From: Actinomucor elegans
Taxonomy: Eukaryota; Mucoromycota; Mucoromycetes; Mucorales; Mucoraceae
DNA length: 64,000 bases
Assembly: GCA_026027325.1 (NCBI GenBank)
Contig: JAMSLZ010000006.1
Location: 1,116,001 to 1,180,000 of the forward strand
Direction: 5' to 3'
Positions 1 through 12,524 of this stretch are shown here, piece by piece. How positions within the stretch are numbered: the first letter of the stretch is position 1; each line of letters opens with the position of its first letter. Made by a program: the position numbers and the translations under genes. The notes beneath the pieces were generated by a model, which did no database searches, was not told the DNA's origin, and saw nothing but the letters and a program-made list of their open reading frames with translations.

Positions 1-1005
1 GTCAGTATAAATATAACGTATGTAAATCAAGACTTACCATCCTGCAAATCAGAAGTCCACAAAGTCAAGTTATCTCTTAACAATTGCATGATAAGAGTAG
101 AGTCCTTGTAAGATTCTTCAGAGAGGGTATCAAGTTCAGCAATAGCATCATCGAATGCTTGCTTGGCCAAATGACAAGCACGGTCGGGAGAGTTGAGGAT
201 CTCGTAGTAGAAGACGGAGAAGTTCAAGGCGAGACCGAGACGGATAGGATGAGTAGGAGCTAATTCAGTTTGAGCAACATCGGTAGCGTTCTTGTAAGCA
301 TCGTGAGCTTCAGTAGCAGCGTTCTTACGAGCATCACCAGTAAGGAACTCGGCGAGGTAACGGTGGTAATCACCCTTCATCTTGTAGTAGAAGACCTTGG
401 ACTCACCACCTTGAGCGTTAGGAATCAAATCATCAGTCAAGACGTTCAAGATGTCTTGGCAGACCTCTTGAAGTTCATTCTCGATCTTTTGACGATAAGC
501 CTTGATCTTTTCAACTTGGCTAGAGTTACCCTTGCTCTCTTCCTTTTGTTCAATAGATGAAACAATTCTCCAAGAGGCACGGCGAGCACCAATCACGTTC
601 TTGTAAGCAACAGACAAAAGGTTACGTTCTTCAACGGTTAATTCAATACCCATCTAGAAACATGATGAGTTAATGTCTCTTAATCCCTTTGTTCTTTCTT
701 ACCTTGGCGACTTCCTTGGTGAATTGAACCATTTCTAAAGAAGAAACACGTTGTTTTAGTTTCAGATGATACAGATGAGAACCTCGGATGAGCAAACTTA
801 CCATCGTAACGTTCAGCTTGCTCGGCGAGCTTAGCCATGTAGACATTATTTTCGCGTTCCTATTAAATAGAAGTTAGAATATATAGTCATCTGGAATAAG
901 ATGAAGAAAAGAAACTAGAAAGAATAACGAGATGATAAAGCTAGCCATCTCTACTCTTTTGTATTCTTTCTTCGAGAGCGCGTGTTTTATACTTACAGTA
1001 GCCAT
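1..1005 (-). CDS. BMH1: 14-3-3 protein (3' end outside window)
   Basis: Phosphoserine/threonine-binding dimeric adaptor of signalling and cell-cycle control. Four exons are visible: 997-1005, 802-859, 703-734 and 38-653, all with GT-AG borders and matching phases. The N-terminus reads [20 protein letters not shown], the classic 14-3-3 start. The long exon carries the family blocks [42 protein letters not shown] and [11 protein letters not shown]. At position 38 the codon for the residue after SDLQD is split by a consensus donor (GTAAGT), so the acidic C-terminal tail lies in an exon beyond base 1. The in-frame stop just after it is intronic. CCAAT sequences at about 1293-1320 lie upstream and may be promoter elements. 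Identification is certain; only the tail is missing. Confidence 0.96.
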
Positions 1006-1864
1006 GTTGTGTAATTAGTATTAATTAAATTTGTAATAAAGAAGATTAAAACCAAAATATTCTTTCTTCTGGTAACTAATAAAAAAATCTTTTTGCGAGG
1101 CGGAAAAAAAAAGACGTCATACGGTTGGATAAACTTTATTTCTTTCTCTTTCCATGTCTTTCCCTACTATTTATTTTGCTACACTATGATTTGTACCTTT
1201 CTTTTTGATATAATTAGAAAGCTAGAGTGGTGCAAGCTTAAGCCACCGTCTTCTTTTTCGGTTTTCCCTTGTATTATCACACTTGGACAAGATAATGCTT
1301 TGTCCAATCAGCTTATCCAATTAAAATAAACGCGTAGATGAGACGTGTCATAGCTTTCTGAGCTGTCGTAGTAACGCATTATTGTCAAATTCTCGGATCA
1401 TAGTAACCCGTAGCTGTCAAAAAAGCAGTCCCTAGCAACCAGTCAAATATTTGTCCTCATTAACAGTTTGCCTATCAAAGTACAGCCTACTGCAACCATC
1501 AACTATTAAACACGCGTTCCATATCAACTTGCGGTTATGTAGGAGCAAGCAGACCCTTTTCTGTTACTACATAGTGGCTCCCCTTTAATTAAGCGGGGAT
1601 AACATTGTCTAGGGAGAAACTCAGCTGCACATCTGAGTCAGTAAGGCTTAATTATGTAACAGCTTCTGTTAAACTGAGGTTCTAGTAGTTGCATCCATCC
1701 ATTTTGAGCATAAACTACAATTTTGATGCGAATTTGGACTGAGATTAACCAGGACATTTTGTGATTCATTACATTGCAACGTACACTCTGTTAGAATTCA
1801 GCAAAATTAATATACGCATTGCAATTTAGCTAAATAATAACTGCAATAGATAAAATATTTCATA

Positions 1865-1915
1865 AGTACATGTTTTAATCATCAGATGTGACATTAAACC
1901 TGAATCGTTTGAGAA
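1865..1915 (-). repeat. dispersed intergenic motif, copy 1
   Basis: Reads on the + strand ATCAGATGTGACATTAAACC followed by TGAATC, the reverse complement of the core GGTTTAATGTCGCATCTGAT shared with other gaps in this window. A nearby ACATG at 1868 matches the ACATG half of better copies. The match is by eye and the copy is degenerate. Confidence 0.6.
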
Positions 1916-2153
1916 ATTTCAAGATGTTGAAAAAGCCGAAAATGGCCTAATCTCAGAAGAATTTCAAGGGTATACCCTTAAGCCCAAATTTTAAAAAAAT
2001 TACCTTTTAAGGACCGCAAGCACGGCATTTTTTTAGGAATAATTCATAAAGTAAATAGATGTAAATGTATTTGTATTTTTTTTAAAGAAATACGTGAGTT
2101 AAAGAAGTATTGAAAAAGTAGAAAAATCAGTTTTTCTTAATGTGAATGCTATG

Positions 2154-2185
<32 letters not shown>

Positions 2186-3149
2186 CTCAACTCTATTTGT
2201 ATCTTCTGATGCACAATTTAATCTTGTACAAACATTGCTATTAGATTTTTGTTTTATATATGAATTGTTTAAAACGATTAAAAAAAAAAGTTTTGTGGCC
2301 AAAATTTATTGAATTAACGTTACCATCCAATCATAGCCCTGATAGCCTTATCGGATTTTATTTTTCAGCTTTTTTTATTGGATTTCGGAAAATAAATAAA
2401 AATTTAATGAAGTCAGTTTCTATGGGGCTCAAAAAAGCGCTCAACACCCTTACTCCTATATAATACACACTCCCCATTAGAATGTGTCTCAAAATATTAT
2501 ATTTACGCTCCACAAAAAGGTGATGTTTTTGAAATTTGAACCTAAGGGTAATGCTTTTGGCATTTTTCTAAAATTGGCCACTTTTAGTAGCTCTCGAAGC
2601 TTCTGGAGTCTGGTATAGAATCTTATCCCAGAAATTACCTATAATGGTGTTTTTAGGGGGAATCAAGAGAATTTTTACCGACTAATGTCGCATGTGCCAA
2701 GTGGGCTCTCTAAACCCATTTTTTGGTTTTATGTCTTAACAAACAAACAATCTGGACCGCCATTCTTCAGTATCACTGTGAGATAAAATTCCTTTTTTAT
2801 GGAAGATGTATGCAGTATACTCATTCTAAAAAACTCGAAACACTCTTCAACTCTCTCAGTGTGTTTTCCTATACTATTATATCTACTACTTGATAATATG
2901 GTATTTTCTACTGGCAGCTGACAATACTCCATTATTAGCCTTTCCAAAACAATCTTGTTCAAGATACTTCTGTAAAATACATTTTTCTTGGACTAACATC
3001 TTTTCATCTATATCATGTATTTTAGTGCATTATCCTCAGTTCACTAGAAATATTATACTATTATTCTTTAGTATTCATATTAAGGTTCTATCCCTCTGGC
3101 TTCATAAGCTTAACAAAAAAAACAGTTCGTAACTCAACATTTCTTTATT

Positions 3150-3205
3150 GATTTTAGTCAAATGTCGCATCCAATTGCATTTCTATGCGCAAAATGAGTC
3201 ACTGT
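3150..3205 (+). repeat. dispersed intergenic motif, copy 2
   Basis: Contains TAGTCAAATGTCGCATCCAA and, 20 bp on, a GCAAAATGAGTCACTG block matching the AGAATGAACTGCTG half of the consensus. It lies about 300 bp beyond the 3' end of the GATA-factor gene. Confidence 0.6.
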
Positions 3206-3506
3206 GTTTGTATTTTCTAGTTATATTATCCATCTAATTGTAGCTTATAGTATACTGATGTAAAAATCTATATAACCGTGGTGTTTTTAGTCTCGGGCTG
3301 AGGTTTGTCCGTTCATTTTCTAATACTTAATATTCATGACATTAATATAACTCATACAGATTCATTTTGCTTTTCTAGACAATATGAAGAAAGATGGCCG
3401 ATGGATAAAATGAGATATTGATTGCCTCAAAGTTTATTATAGCCCAAGAATAAAAGCAGTTTATTAAAATATTTACAAACACAAAAAAAAAAAAAAAAAA
3501 TTGTAT

Positions 3507-5296
3507 TCAACTTCTTTTCAATAAAGTCAATACAGCAGCAGCCTCAACTGCATCTACACCAGCTGTAGTTAATGCATAGGTATTATTCATAAGCCCAAAT
3601 TTTTCTATCAATGACATATCTGTAGTGTGTCGACGCTGATGATTGATAATAGGCGGTAATAAAGGCGGTGATGTTGAAGTTGAAGTAAACGAAGATGAAG
3701 GCGATACAAAATAATCTCCAGTAATCGGTGAAGGCACTGTCTCGTTCAAATTTAAGCTTCGTGTAGCAGTTTCCATATCATGCGTCATGGAAGAAGGTAA
3801 ATAATCCATATCTTCTGTTGTGGAGCTGTTTACTGAAAGTCTTTTTTTGGCTGTTGCCCTTCCACGCTTTTCTTTCTTATTTGCATTATGGTACTTTCTC
3901 TTCTTCTTTTCTACTTTGTCTGTTGCGGGGGTGGGCGGTGGAGCTGCACTGCCACAAAGTATTTTACCATGTTTCCATTTTACACCACAGGCATTACAGA
4001 GCGTACCAGCGCCCTGAGGTCCACGACGCCACATGGGTGTGCTTCTTGAGCCACAATATAAACACTTCTTGGTGAGTCCATTGGCTGTAGTAGATGTACT
4101 GTTGGAGCGAGGTTTGACAGCAGGCAGTGGAGGGGAAGTCGTATCAGTTTTGTATTGATCTTGTTCGACTGCTATACATGTAAATAACAAGGCTTAGACA
4201 CGTATAAAGCAACTTACTGTAATCTTGATCATCTTCATCTTCATCACTAGTCCAATAATTTCCTTGAGTAATCATATTTGTAAACTTCAAATCCTCTTCA
4301 TCAACTGTATCAATCACCAAGTCTAATTTCTGAGCTGATATTTGCTGACTATGCAACTTCATCTAATAATAGGTTATTATCATATAAAGAATAGAAGTTA
4401 CACACTGTGTACATACCAGCTCTATCATTTTGCCATACACACTTTCGAAATCTGAGACAGTTTGTTTCAAAGCGATATACAAAGCCTTTGAGATGCCAGA
4501 GAGCTGTATATTCAATACGTGACAGTCAGAGTTAGCTTTGTTAATCAAAGCAAGGTTATGGCCTGCTAGGCCTGGATCAGTAAATCTTCTTCTTTGACGT
4601 AAAGGCAAGTCATTATTTGTACAGACAGCAGCAAACTCTTCTAGTTTTGAAGCATAAAAAGGTTTCTCTTCATGACAAGAACATATAGAATGTAAAATTG
4701 AATTATTGGTTCCTTTGGGTAAATGAAAAGAAACAGAAGCCTAAATAACAGCTTAATATCTTGTTATTAAGTCTTTTTGTTTCAGTTACCTCTAAAGGCG
4801 GTGTATCATTCAAGGATTCTACAATAGCTTCTCTTGGAAACAAATAGTACTGCCTAGAGTCGAGAATAGTATCTCGAAAATCGCTATTCTCCAAGCAAAA
4901 GATTACTTCATACCGGATTACTCGGCGTCGCTTTCTCTTTTTCGGCGGTAGAGCCATAGGGGACTTTTCTGAATCCAAAATGACAGCAGGCGGGGTTATT
5001 TCACTGGTTGCCATGGTTACCACCTCATCACTACTACAAGTACTACTGTTACTTTCGTTCTTTTTAGGGTCGAACGAAATTTCGGTTAATTCGGACTCGG
5101 CAATCTCATAAAACATGGCATTGGAACAAAAATGAGATCCCGATTTGACAGAGGCATTACCCAAATATCGGTATTGTATACGGATTGTATTTCCACTGAT
5201 GGGATCAATAATGTCTCGGCCTAAATCAATAGGCACAGGGTAACTTGTGAATGCTTGACTAATCCAATCTCTATATAATACATTGGAGGAGATCAT
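3507..5296 (-). CDS. GATA-type zinc-finger transcription factor
   Basis: Four exons in matching phase (4790-5296, 4417-4740, 4218-4362, 3507-4171) give about 546 residues. The finger near the C-terminal third is [18 protein letters not shown] then [13 protein letters not shown], that is CX2C-X18-CX2C, the 18-residue loop of WC-2/NsdD-like fungal GATA factors rather than the 17-residue loop of nitrogen regulators. A basic stretch ([17 protein letters not shown]) follows and may be a nuclear signal. Another basic block ([12 protein letters not shown]) lies in exon 1. The first 250 residues look like a folded regulatory domain, but I see no clear PAS domain, so I do not call it WC-2. The next upstream ATG (5433) cannot be joined in frame, since candidate splices give stops, so 5296 is taken as the start and the region above may be a 5' UTR with an intron. 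Target genes are unknown. Confidence 0.85.
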
Positions 5297-5871
5297 AAGT
5301 AAACATTTCTCAAGATGATGCTACTATCTATCATCCCTTTTCTCGGTTGGGATCTAGAATAAAAAAAAACCCCTTACCTTTGTTGTCTTCCATCTGCTTC
5401 ACTATTAGCTCTTGATCTGAGTAGAAATGACATGTTCCTTTTATTATGCTTTATTTGAACGGGTTTGAGATTTGGTTAATCTAATTTTAAGGGAGATCGA
5501 CTTGATTTTCGAGTAAAGACGCAGGAGCTATGTATATCTTCTTTTCGAGCAATAGTGTGTATATTTTTGATCTCTTTCTGGCGCGTATAGGGCTTGGTTT
5601 TATAGTAGAAATCTTTGAAGATAAAGCGCAAGAAAGGACCTTTTTGTTCCAAAAAGTACAAGTAAAAAAAAAAGGAAGAAACGGAAAAAGAGAGCTTCAC
5701 AAAATGCCAGAAATTCAACGGAAAAGACTTCAACCGACCAGAAAGAAAGTTCGATTGGTTAGTTTCTTTTTTATCTGTGGGCTAGAAACAGGGCAATATT
5801 TTTTTTTTAATTATTATTATATGATATGATATAGTAAAAGAACCCCATGCTGACTATTCAAAGAAAGAACT
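5297..5871. other. intergenic, shared region between GATA-factor start and carrier 3' end
   Basis: The part at 5297-5450 is the probable 5' UTR or promoter of the GATA gene, with a donor-like GTAAGG at 5377 and acceptor-like TTCTAG at about 5354. The rest has T and A runs and no supported gene on either strand. Confidence 0.6.
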
Positions 5872-6949
5872 TTAGACAACCGCAGAAGCATTCTTGCCAC
5901 CAAACAGGATAAATCGCAGTTGATCGTAACCTGATATAGCTCCAGCACCGGCTATGGCCCGAAGAATGTTGGCCCCAGCTCCTTTAAATAGAGATCGGTA
6001 ACCTTCCTTTGCTATTATTTCTCGGAAGGCATGAAGAGATGAATCATACTTGTAATTGGTATTAGAAGTCATCATCATACGGCGTCTAACTGTATCAATA
6101 GGATAAGACGCTAGATGAAAAACTGTTAGCTATATGATTATTGCTTTTCATGTGGGCTTTCTTACCAAGACCTGCTGAAGTAGTTACTATCCAACCTAAT
6201 AGAAAAGTAGCCCCGAAAGAGGTTTGAAGATTTTGAGGTAAAGCTGGCTTCAAGGAATCATACATGCCAAAGTACAGGCCACGATAAACCACAATACCAA
6301 TACAGGATATGTTGAAACCTCGATACAGACCAGCAATGCCATCCGAACGTAATGTCTTTTTGTATACATCCAACAATCCTTGGTACTCGCGCTTTTTACC
6401 CAGCTGGCTAGATTTGTTATCATTCGCTAGACGGGTTCGCGCGTAATCCAAAGAATAGACGAACAGAAGCGAAGACGCGCCAGCTAAGCCGCCCGAGGCC
6501 AAGTTGCCGGCAAACCAGCGCCAGTAATGCTCGCTCTTGTTGACGTTATGAAACATAGAACGCTTGAACTTGTCTCGGAATGCAAAATTCAAGGCCTGTG
6601 TTGGGAAATATCGAAGTACATTGGCCGTATTGCCCCGCCAAAAGGAAAGAACACCTTCTTCTTTGAAAGTTCGACTGAAACAGTCCGCGATGCCTTTGTA
6701 GGGTGAAGATAGACGGCCTCGTTTGATCATTTCATCTTGATTTTGCACCAAGAGTTTGACCCGCTCAATTGGTGCGGCTGCAGACTTTGAAACAGCTGCA
6801 GAGACGCCGCCCATAAGAAAGTCCTAGAAGAAATAGATGCATATTAATACATGTTGATTTGAATGAAAAAAAAAAGGTCTTTTTAGACCATCCAAGCACT
6901 TTACCGTTATAAATCTATTGTCGTTTGCACTATTTGCTAATTGAGCCAT
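5872..6949 (-). CDS. AAC: mitochondrial ADP/ATP carrier
   Basis: Exchanges cytosolic ADP for matrix ATP across the inner mitochondrial membrane. Exons 6905-6949, 6166-6823 and 5872-6110 join in phase to a 313-residue protein, the normal size of the family. The nucleotide-carrier signature RRRMMM sits at about residues 243-248, following SYPIDTV (a PX[DE]XX[KR]-type motif). Earlier copies of the mitochondrial carrier motif are seen at APIERVKLL and SLDYARTRL. The short N-terminus ([15 protein letters not shown]) is in its own exon, followed by [18 protein letters not shown], the first transmembrane helix. Exon 3 is only 239 bp and carries the last repeat. The bases before the start hold no other in-frame exon. 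Confidence 0.96.
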
Positions 6950-7940
6950 TTGGGAGAGGGTTTTGATGTTTGAAATGGTGATAAGAGGGAAAAAAAGAAG
7001 TAGAAGAAAATGCATTGTGTCAATGGCTATTTACAACGTAAGCGCAACGTCAACACACTGGCAAAATGTCATCATTGATAAATCACACAGATAGCCGCAT
7101 AGTAACTGGAGTATAATGCACAATACTCATTATCTCCCCCGCCTTCAAGCAAGTATAAATTAATTTTTCAAGAGATACATTCTGTTCCTATTACTATTGA
7201 GTTTTTTTAACGCAATATTATGATACATGATATATCTCTTATGTCGAGTTTGTCGAGACTTTTTGTTAGTAAAACTAAAGAGCCCATGAGAACCTAATGC
7301 ATCCAACATCTGTCAGCCAATTAAGATCAGAAACCCTTAGGAAGTTTAAAACTGGACATTAATCTCCGTCAACCAATAAAAGCTCCCTAAAAAGATTTGA
7401 TGATTTCTGATGATTTCTGATAAGCCTAAATCATCAAAAACTTTAGACGAGTCTTTTCACTGCAGGCATTTGATTTTCAGTATTTATCCATCGCATCAAG
7501 CAGTCTTCCTATAGATTTTCCTATAACCTTTTTCATTTTTTTTTAAAAAAAAGCACTATCTTTCAGCTTTAAGCCAAGGAACTAAAGAATTGCATCTAAC
7601 TCAGTCGTAACACTCAATCTCTAGTATAAAAAGCAGTACAACCTTTACATCTCTCGATGTATATTTAAACTATATTCGGATCTTATTAATACGCATGATG
7701 ATGATTCAACCTTTTTTATGTATGAAGATCAAATCTTTCTAATTGGCGTTTAACCTCAATATCCAATCACAGCTTCAGAATTTAATACTTCCTGGATATA
7801 ATAAAAAGAGCAATGTTTTTTTTAGGCCAAACAACATTTCTTTCAGGACACTCTCACATTCATAGAAAAAAGAATCACCAAAAGGCATATAAGGAATTGC
7901 GAGAAGCGATTCTTTTTATTATTATTGTACACTTTAAAAC
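6950..7940. other. gene-free interval
   Basis: Upstream of the carrier and downstream of ISA2. It holds an 11-bp direct duplication (TGATTTCTGA twice, about 7398-7421) and a T9A8 palindromic tract at 7536-7552. I see no coding signal. Confidence 0.6.
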
Positions 7941-8641
7941 TCAATATATTTTATCCAAGTCAATATCATAGGATATATTACAACCGCAACTATGCTTTGC
8001 ATTAGGATTATCAACCACTTGGAATGTCGAACCGATCAATTCTTGTACATAATCCACCATCGATCCTCGTAAAAACTGAAGTGAAATGCTATCTACCACC
8101 ACTCTAACACCTTCTTTTTCAAACACACTATCATTGTTAGTTAGAAACAAAAACGTCCTAAAATTAGATGATGATGATAATAATAATAGTAAAACTTACG
8201 TATCCTCTTCATCTAATGTCTTTGTTAGTTCCATTTTGTTTTGGTATCCATGGCATCCTCCAGAATCTACTAGAATACGTAGCATTTGGTCTGTATCGTT
8301 TTCTCTTTTTTGAATCAATTGTAATTGCTGGTTTTTTTTTTTTTTGTATTATTAATACAAATTTATCCATAGAACATATATATCAGCATATCTACCTTGA
8401 CAGCTTTTTCAGTTATATCTATGCCATTTTCTGTGGATGCTGGTTTAACTGTGACAGACTCGGGTACAGAAGCAAATGTTCGTTTAAAACTGGTATGATA
8501 GCGTGGAAAAGGTGCAACCTTGAGAGGTCGAGCTGTAACTGCGCAGGTATTGAATGCTCTCTTTTTACTGGCATGGGCAGCCGATCTGCTTAATTGTAAT
8601 GCAAGTGCTTTACTGAATGCACTTCGAAACATGTTTTTCAA
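7941..8641 (-). CDS. ISA2: mitochondrial A-type iron-sulfur assembly protein Isa2
   Basis: Helps build [4Fe-4S] clusters in the mitochondrial matrix together with Isa1 and Iba57. Exons 8396-8641, 8200-8327 and 7941-8127 join in phase to 186 residues. The first 60 residues are basic, Ser/Ala-rich and almost acid-free, fitting a presequence. The three ligand cysteines of the A-type fold are present: one in DSGGCHGYQ (about residue 107) and two in the C-terminal SCGC (about 172 and 174). The block VVVDSISLQFLRGSMVDYV is the usual central region. The start could be the ATG at 8641 or the one at 8632, three codons apart. The last exon matches Isa2/ISCA2 better than Isa1; this is judged from memory of the family. 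Confidence 0.92.
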
Positions 8642-8843
8642 TGATTATATTTATATACTGAGAGAAGGGGGTGAAGAAGGGGCAGAACCATATAAGACTT
8701 TCGACCCTTCCCCCATTGTAATGAAAAAATTGTGACTGCATAAATATCGCTCAGATATCGCATTCAGGCCGCTCACAAATTGGTGGGGGGGCGCTTGCAG
8801 GATTTATGTTGATCAAGTCAGTGGGAAGCAATTTTCATGTGTT

Positions 8844-8848
<5 letters not shown>

Positions 8849-8893
<45 letters not shown>
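8849..8893. repeat. poly(A) homopolymer, about 45 bp
   Basis: Uninterrupted A-run. It is not followed by a recognisable retroelement or processed gene copy. Exact length is likely to be unreliable in any assembly. Confidence 0.9.
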
Positions 8894-8897
<4 letters not shown>

Positions 8898-9219
8898 TTT
8901 AATATGTAATGTAGATGCGCTAATTAACATGTATTTATGAAGCTACTGGTTTATAATAATATATGTTTGCTCAAATCTCAAAACAGAGTACAATAATCGA
9001 TGGCCTCAAATACATGCCCATATCAGCAATATTCATTTGCTGCAGACTATATATCATTTGTACGTGCTAGATATTAAAGCATCGTGTACTAAGTGAAAAA
9101 AAGAAACCTATTTTTTGGGTTAATTGAAGCTACAAGCGGAACAAATGCAAACAATGTATTTAATTCAACAAAAAGCAATTAAACAATATTATAATCTTGG
9201 CTGATGTAGTAGCTTATTA

Positions 9220-9268
9220 TAGAAGTGAACTACTCATCAAATGTGATACCGAACCGAGATCATTCGAG
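9220..9268 (-). repeat. dispersed intergenic motif, degenerate copy
   Basis: The + strand reads GAACTACTCATCAAATGTGA then TACCGAACCGAGATCATT, matching the reverse complement of the consensus (GAACTACTnATCAGATGCGACATTnAACCGAGATC) with a few changes. Confidence 0.5.
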
Positions 9269-10924
9269 GCCTTTTGTCTCGATTAGTAACGTCATGTCTT
9301 AATTTTCTGAGCTACGATTTTCAAGAATTCCACGCTTTCCTCGAGAAATATTTAGACGATAAGTATCTCAATGTAGTAAAAGACGGTACCTCCAGAATAT
9401 CACTTCCAGTAATTAATATATGCTCAGAGATTTTTTTTTGGGATTTAATAAAGTGAAAGAAAACAGCTTTGGCCTAGGAACATAAAGCATGTTTCAACAT
9501 TAGGAATTGTATAGCTTCTGGTAGGGCAGCTTTTTAGTTTGATCAACAGCTAAAATTTATTGTGTGTCGTATGCATCTCAAGTTTCAAAGTTTTATCTTT
9601 TTGGTAGTTGATTCACATATTTTTTTTATAAAAAAAACAACTCTACAGCATGATTTTTTTGGAGGGTGCTTGGCATTTCATATGCTCGCTACTGAAAATG
9701 CGACTCATTTGATTTTTTGGAGATTTATTTCTAAGAATTGATATTTTAATTGTACAAGATAATGATTGCAGATTAATGGTTTAACAATCAAGACAAATCT
9801 ATATCTATTTTAAATGATGTGATTCATTATTGGAAAAGAAAAGGAAATTGCATGCTTCAGAAGTTAAAAAAGGTTGACGTTTATAGCCGTTTAACACTTG
9901 TGTAAGCCACGATGAAGGCCACAAAACATAATGTATTAAAAGTGGAAAAATGAATCTTATATATCCCCCTGGATTCAAAGCCTCACTTTAGTCATTTGCT
10001 GCTCTAGAGGCGAATTTAAAGTTTCAATGAATGTGCCCATTATTCCCTAGAGGAGGACATATTTTCAATCACCGTCAATCAATACAAACAATAATACATT
10101 TATGTTTTCTTTTGCTCGAACCTAGATGTCTTGTAGCAAATAATTTAGTATAAGTGCAGCTACCTCTTGGTGTTTCTAATTGGACTTCTATACGACCTAC
10201 TAATAAAAACATTTTTTTTTTTAAAAAAAAAAGAGAGTTTTGTAAAAAACAGAACAGCCATCAGCCAATGCAGAAAAACGCGGTAGAAAATACTACAGAA
10301 AAGCTGTAAGGAAACCCCACACTTGCACTTGAAAAAATGGATAATAAACCCAACCCCTAACAACGGGTACCTATTTTTGTTAACGGCGGTGACGCTCATC
10401 TCCAGACTAAAGGTCCAAGAATATCTTATCCTCTATGATTGTTTCTTCTTGATACAATCGAGTTCCAAGGTACCGCTCAGATTATTTGACTATGTATCAG
10501 CCTCATGTATATGTACAGAATCGGTTAGCATGATAAGTGGCTGAAGGATGTAACATTATCTAATTCTTATGTTCCAACGAAGATAACATATGCCCTTTAA
10601 CTGGATAGCTTGTTATTAATAGCAGCACTATTTGCTTGGCATTTTCACGTTTTCATATATTATGGTCAGTTTCAAATTAATAAGAATGAGAGCGGATATA
10701 GGCCTCCTTTATATGATACAGATCATAGAAAAAAGTAGACTGAGTATTGATATGCGTTGATAAGTTTTATGACTAGATTCTTGGCATTGAGTAGATTTTA
10801 TAATTCACTGATTGCGTTGTTTCTGGCAGCACTGTTACACTGCATCTTTAAACCCAAAGCTATATCATCAAGCTTTTCTTCCGTTTAAGCCATTTTGTTT
10901 CTTCTTTAATTTATTATTACTATT

Positions 10925-11250
10925 ATGTCTCAACCTTACTATAATCAACAACCTGGTGGCGAGCAATATTATGGAGCTCCTCCTGGGGGCCAGCAAGGAT
11001 ATTATCAGCCAGCGTAAGTAAAATGATACAAGTGGTAAATGGGTGGAATACTTATAACATGTAAATAATAGACCACCACCACAAACTATTATAGTTCAAC
11101 AAGAAGCGCCTAAAGAAAACGATCATTCGTGTTGCTGGGGATGGTAATGTGTACATCTAAAGTTCATAGCTAGATTAGAAACATTGATATCTTTGATAAT
11201 ATAGTTTGGTAGCCATGTGTATCTGTTGCGCTTTAGATGAGATATGCTAA
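10925..11250 (+). CDS. small cysteine-rich membrane-associated (CYSTM) protein
   Basis: Three exons (10925-11013, 11072-11143, 11205-11250) join in phase to 68 residues. The protein starts with a Gln/Tyr/Gly/Pro-rich stretch (MSQPYYNQQPGGEQYYGAPP), continues with PPPQTIIVQQEAP, and ends in a cysteine cluster HSCCWGCLVAMCICCALDEI plus a final Cys. This layout matches CYSTM proteins such as yeast YDL012C/YBR016W, tail-anchored and probably palmitoylated plasma-membrane proteins linked to stress tolerance. The last exon is only 46 bp and supplies most of the CYSTM core, so it is easily missed by gene finders. Role in this organism is inferred from the family only. Confidence 0.88.
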
Positions 11251-12524
11251 TGGGCATTTCAAAACGTATGTCCTAAAAAACTTGACTATATATATATCCA
11301 ATTATCCAACTTTTGTGCTTTATATCTGCCTATATACGACATTGAAAGCTAGCTTTTATTTTATTTTTTACCTAACGAAACACTATTATCATATCTATGT
11401 ATCTATCAATATCTAGAATTTATAAAGCATTATTTTCCTTTATTACTGATTAAAACGTATTGTGAAATGTATGTACCTATTGATCCCAAGTAAGTATGCT
11501 GGTAAGTAAAGGGGACGTGTAAAGAGAGAAAATGTAGTCTTGTGTTTTCCTATTGCTTTTGGGAGCATATGCATCGTTACTACTCTTCTCTTTTATAAAA
11601 CATCTCTGCCATGTACTTGATTGAAGTTTACGCTTCTTGTGTTTTGGTTCTCGAGATCTAATTTTGACGAATGTACTTCCACAGTTGCACTATTGTTCAA
11701 TAAACTAGTGATTATTTTTGTTTGGTGGACTTGTATCATGTACCATAATGATATTTTTGAAGCTCTTTCTTCTCTTTGGATTCAAATCATTTCTTATAAA
11801 AACATGCCTATCGGTAGCTTGCCTAAGCACACCAAAGGAATTCGGTTTTTTCGCGTAAATGCCCTGAATAGGTCGGAAGTTAAAGACCATTTCCTATTAT
11901 GCGTGTATTATATCCTTTATATGGTATTTATACTTTACGTTACACCTCCATGCATGAGGTAGATAATAATCTACTTCATCAGTAAAACTAGTCGGTATAC
12001 AAAATTATTAAAGTAGGGCAATTTATCTTGAATGTATATGCCGCTTGTGGTAGACAGTGATATTAACCTTTGCAAGTTTGCTTATTCGGTTAGCTCCTGC
12101 TAGAAACCCAGGACCATGCCCATCTAAACACTATCGCATTTATTAGTATTCCCCTTATACAGTGTAGAATATAATTGATATATATATATATACACACCAT
12201 CTTGGTCTATATCTTTACCTTCGATAATAAGCCATGCGTGAATCACTTTGTGCTAATGATAAAATGTTAGGTGCAATGGTTCAAGTTTGGAGGCAAAGTT
12301 TATTTTTACCAGAGGCGCTTCAATCAGATCAGACTTTGATCTAAACTCGAGCAAACATTCTGATAATTTGAGGGTAATAGAATGAGCCCTTCTTCGCCAG
12401 GCATGATATTCTCCAGTACTTTTGAGTGATATTCTAAGATTACTAGAGTAGTTATTCCAAAAGATTAAATTATAGCTTACCTATTTTTCTTTCATTTCCG
12501 TACACCACTGCACCTCAACCACAT
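11251..12524. other. gene-free interval
   Basis: Between the CYSTM gene and the orphan minus-strand gene. A 113-codon open frame at 11621-11962 has no recognisable domain and poor codon pattern; I do not call it. A TA-rich run lies at 12177-12196. Confidence 0.55.

Larger units (their letters stand above)
1006..3506. other. AT-rich gene-free interval
   Basis: No convincing gene on either strand; the short open frames here show no codon pattern or family motif. The part near 1100-1330 is upstream of the 14-3-3 start and holds CCAAT motifs. The interval holds an A-run of about 25 at 2160-2185, an A-run at 3482-3500, and two copies of the dispersed motif described separately (about 1865-1915 and 3150-3205). 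Confidence 0.7.
8642..10924. other. long gene-free interval with poly(A) tract
   Basis: About 2.3 kb without a supported gene. It contains an A-run of about 45 at 8849-8893, a T11A10 palindromic tract at 10212-10232, and a weak copy of the dispersed motif at about 9220-9268. The right end (10800-10924) should hold the promoter of the CYSTM gene. Short open frames on both strands lack codon bias and family motifs. Confidence 0.6.

Noticed and set aside
5530..5829. 99-codon + strand frame with a basic stretch
   Set aside because: No plausible downstream exon before the convergent carrier gene and no known motif.
8849..8893. Poly(A) tract as the tail of a retrotransposon
   Set aside because: No reverse-transcriptase or other element sequence lies next to it and no target-site duplication is visible.
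11621..11962. 113-codon + strand frame
   Set aside because: Unusual composition, no family motif, no splice partners; likely chance.
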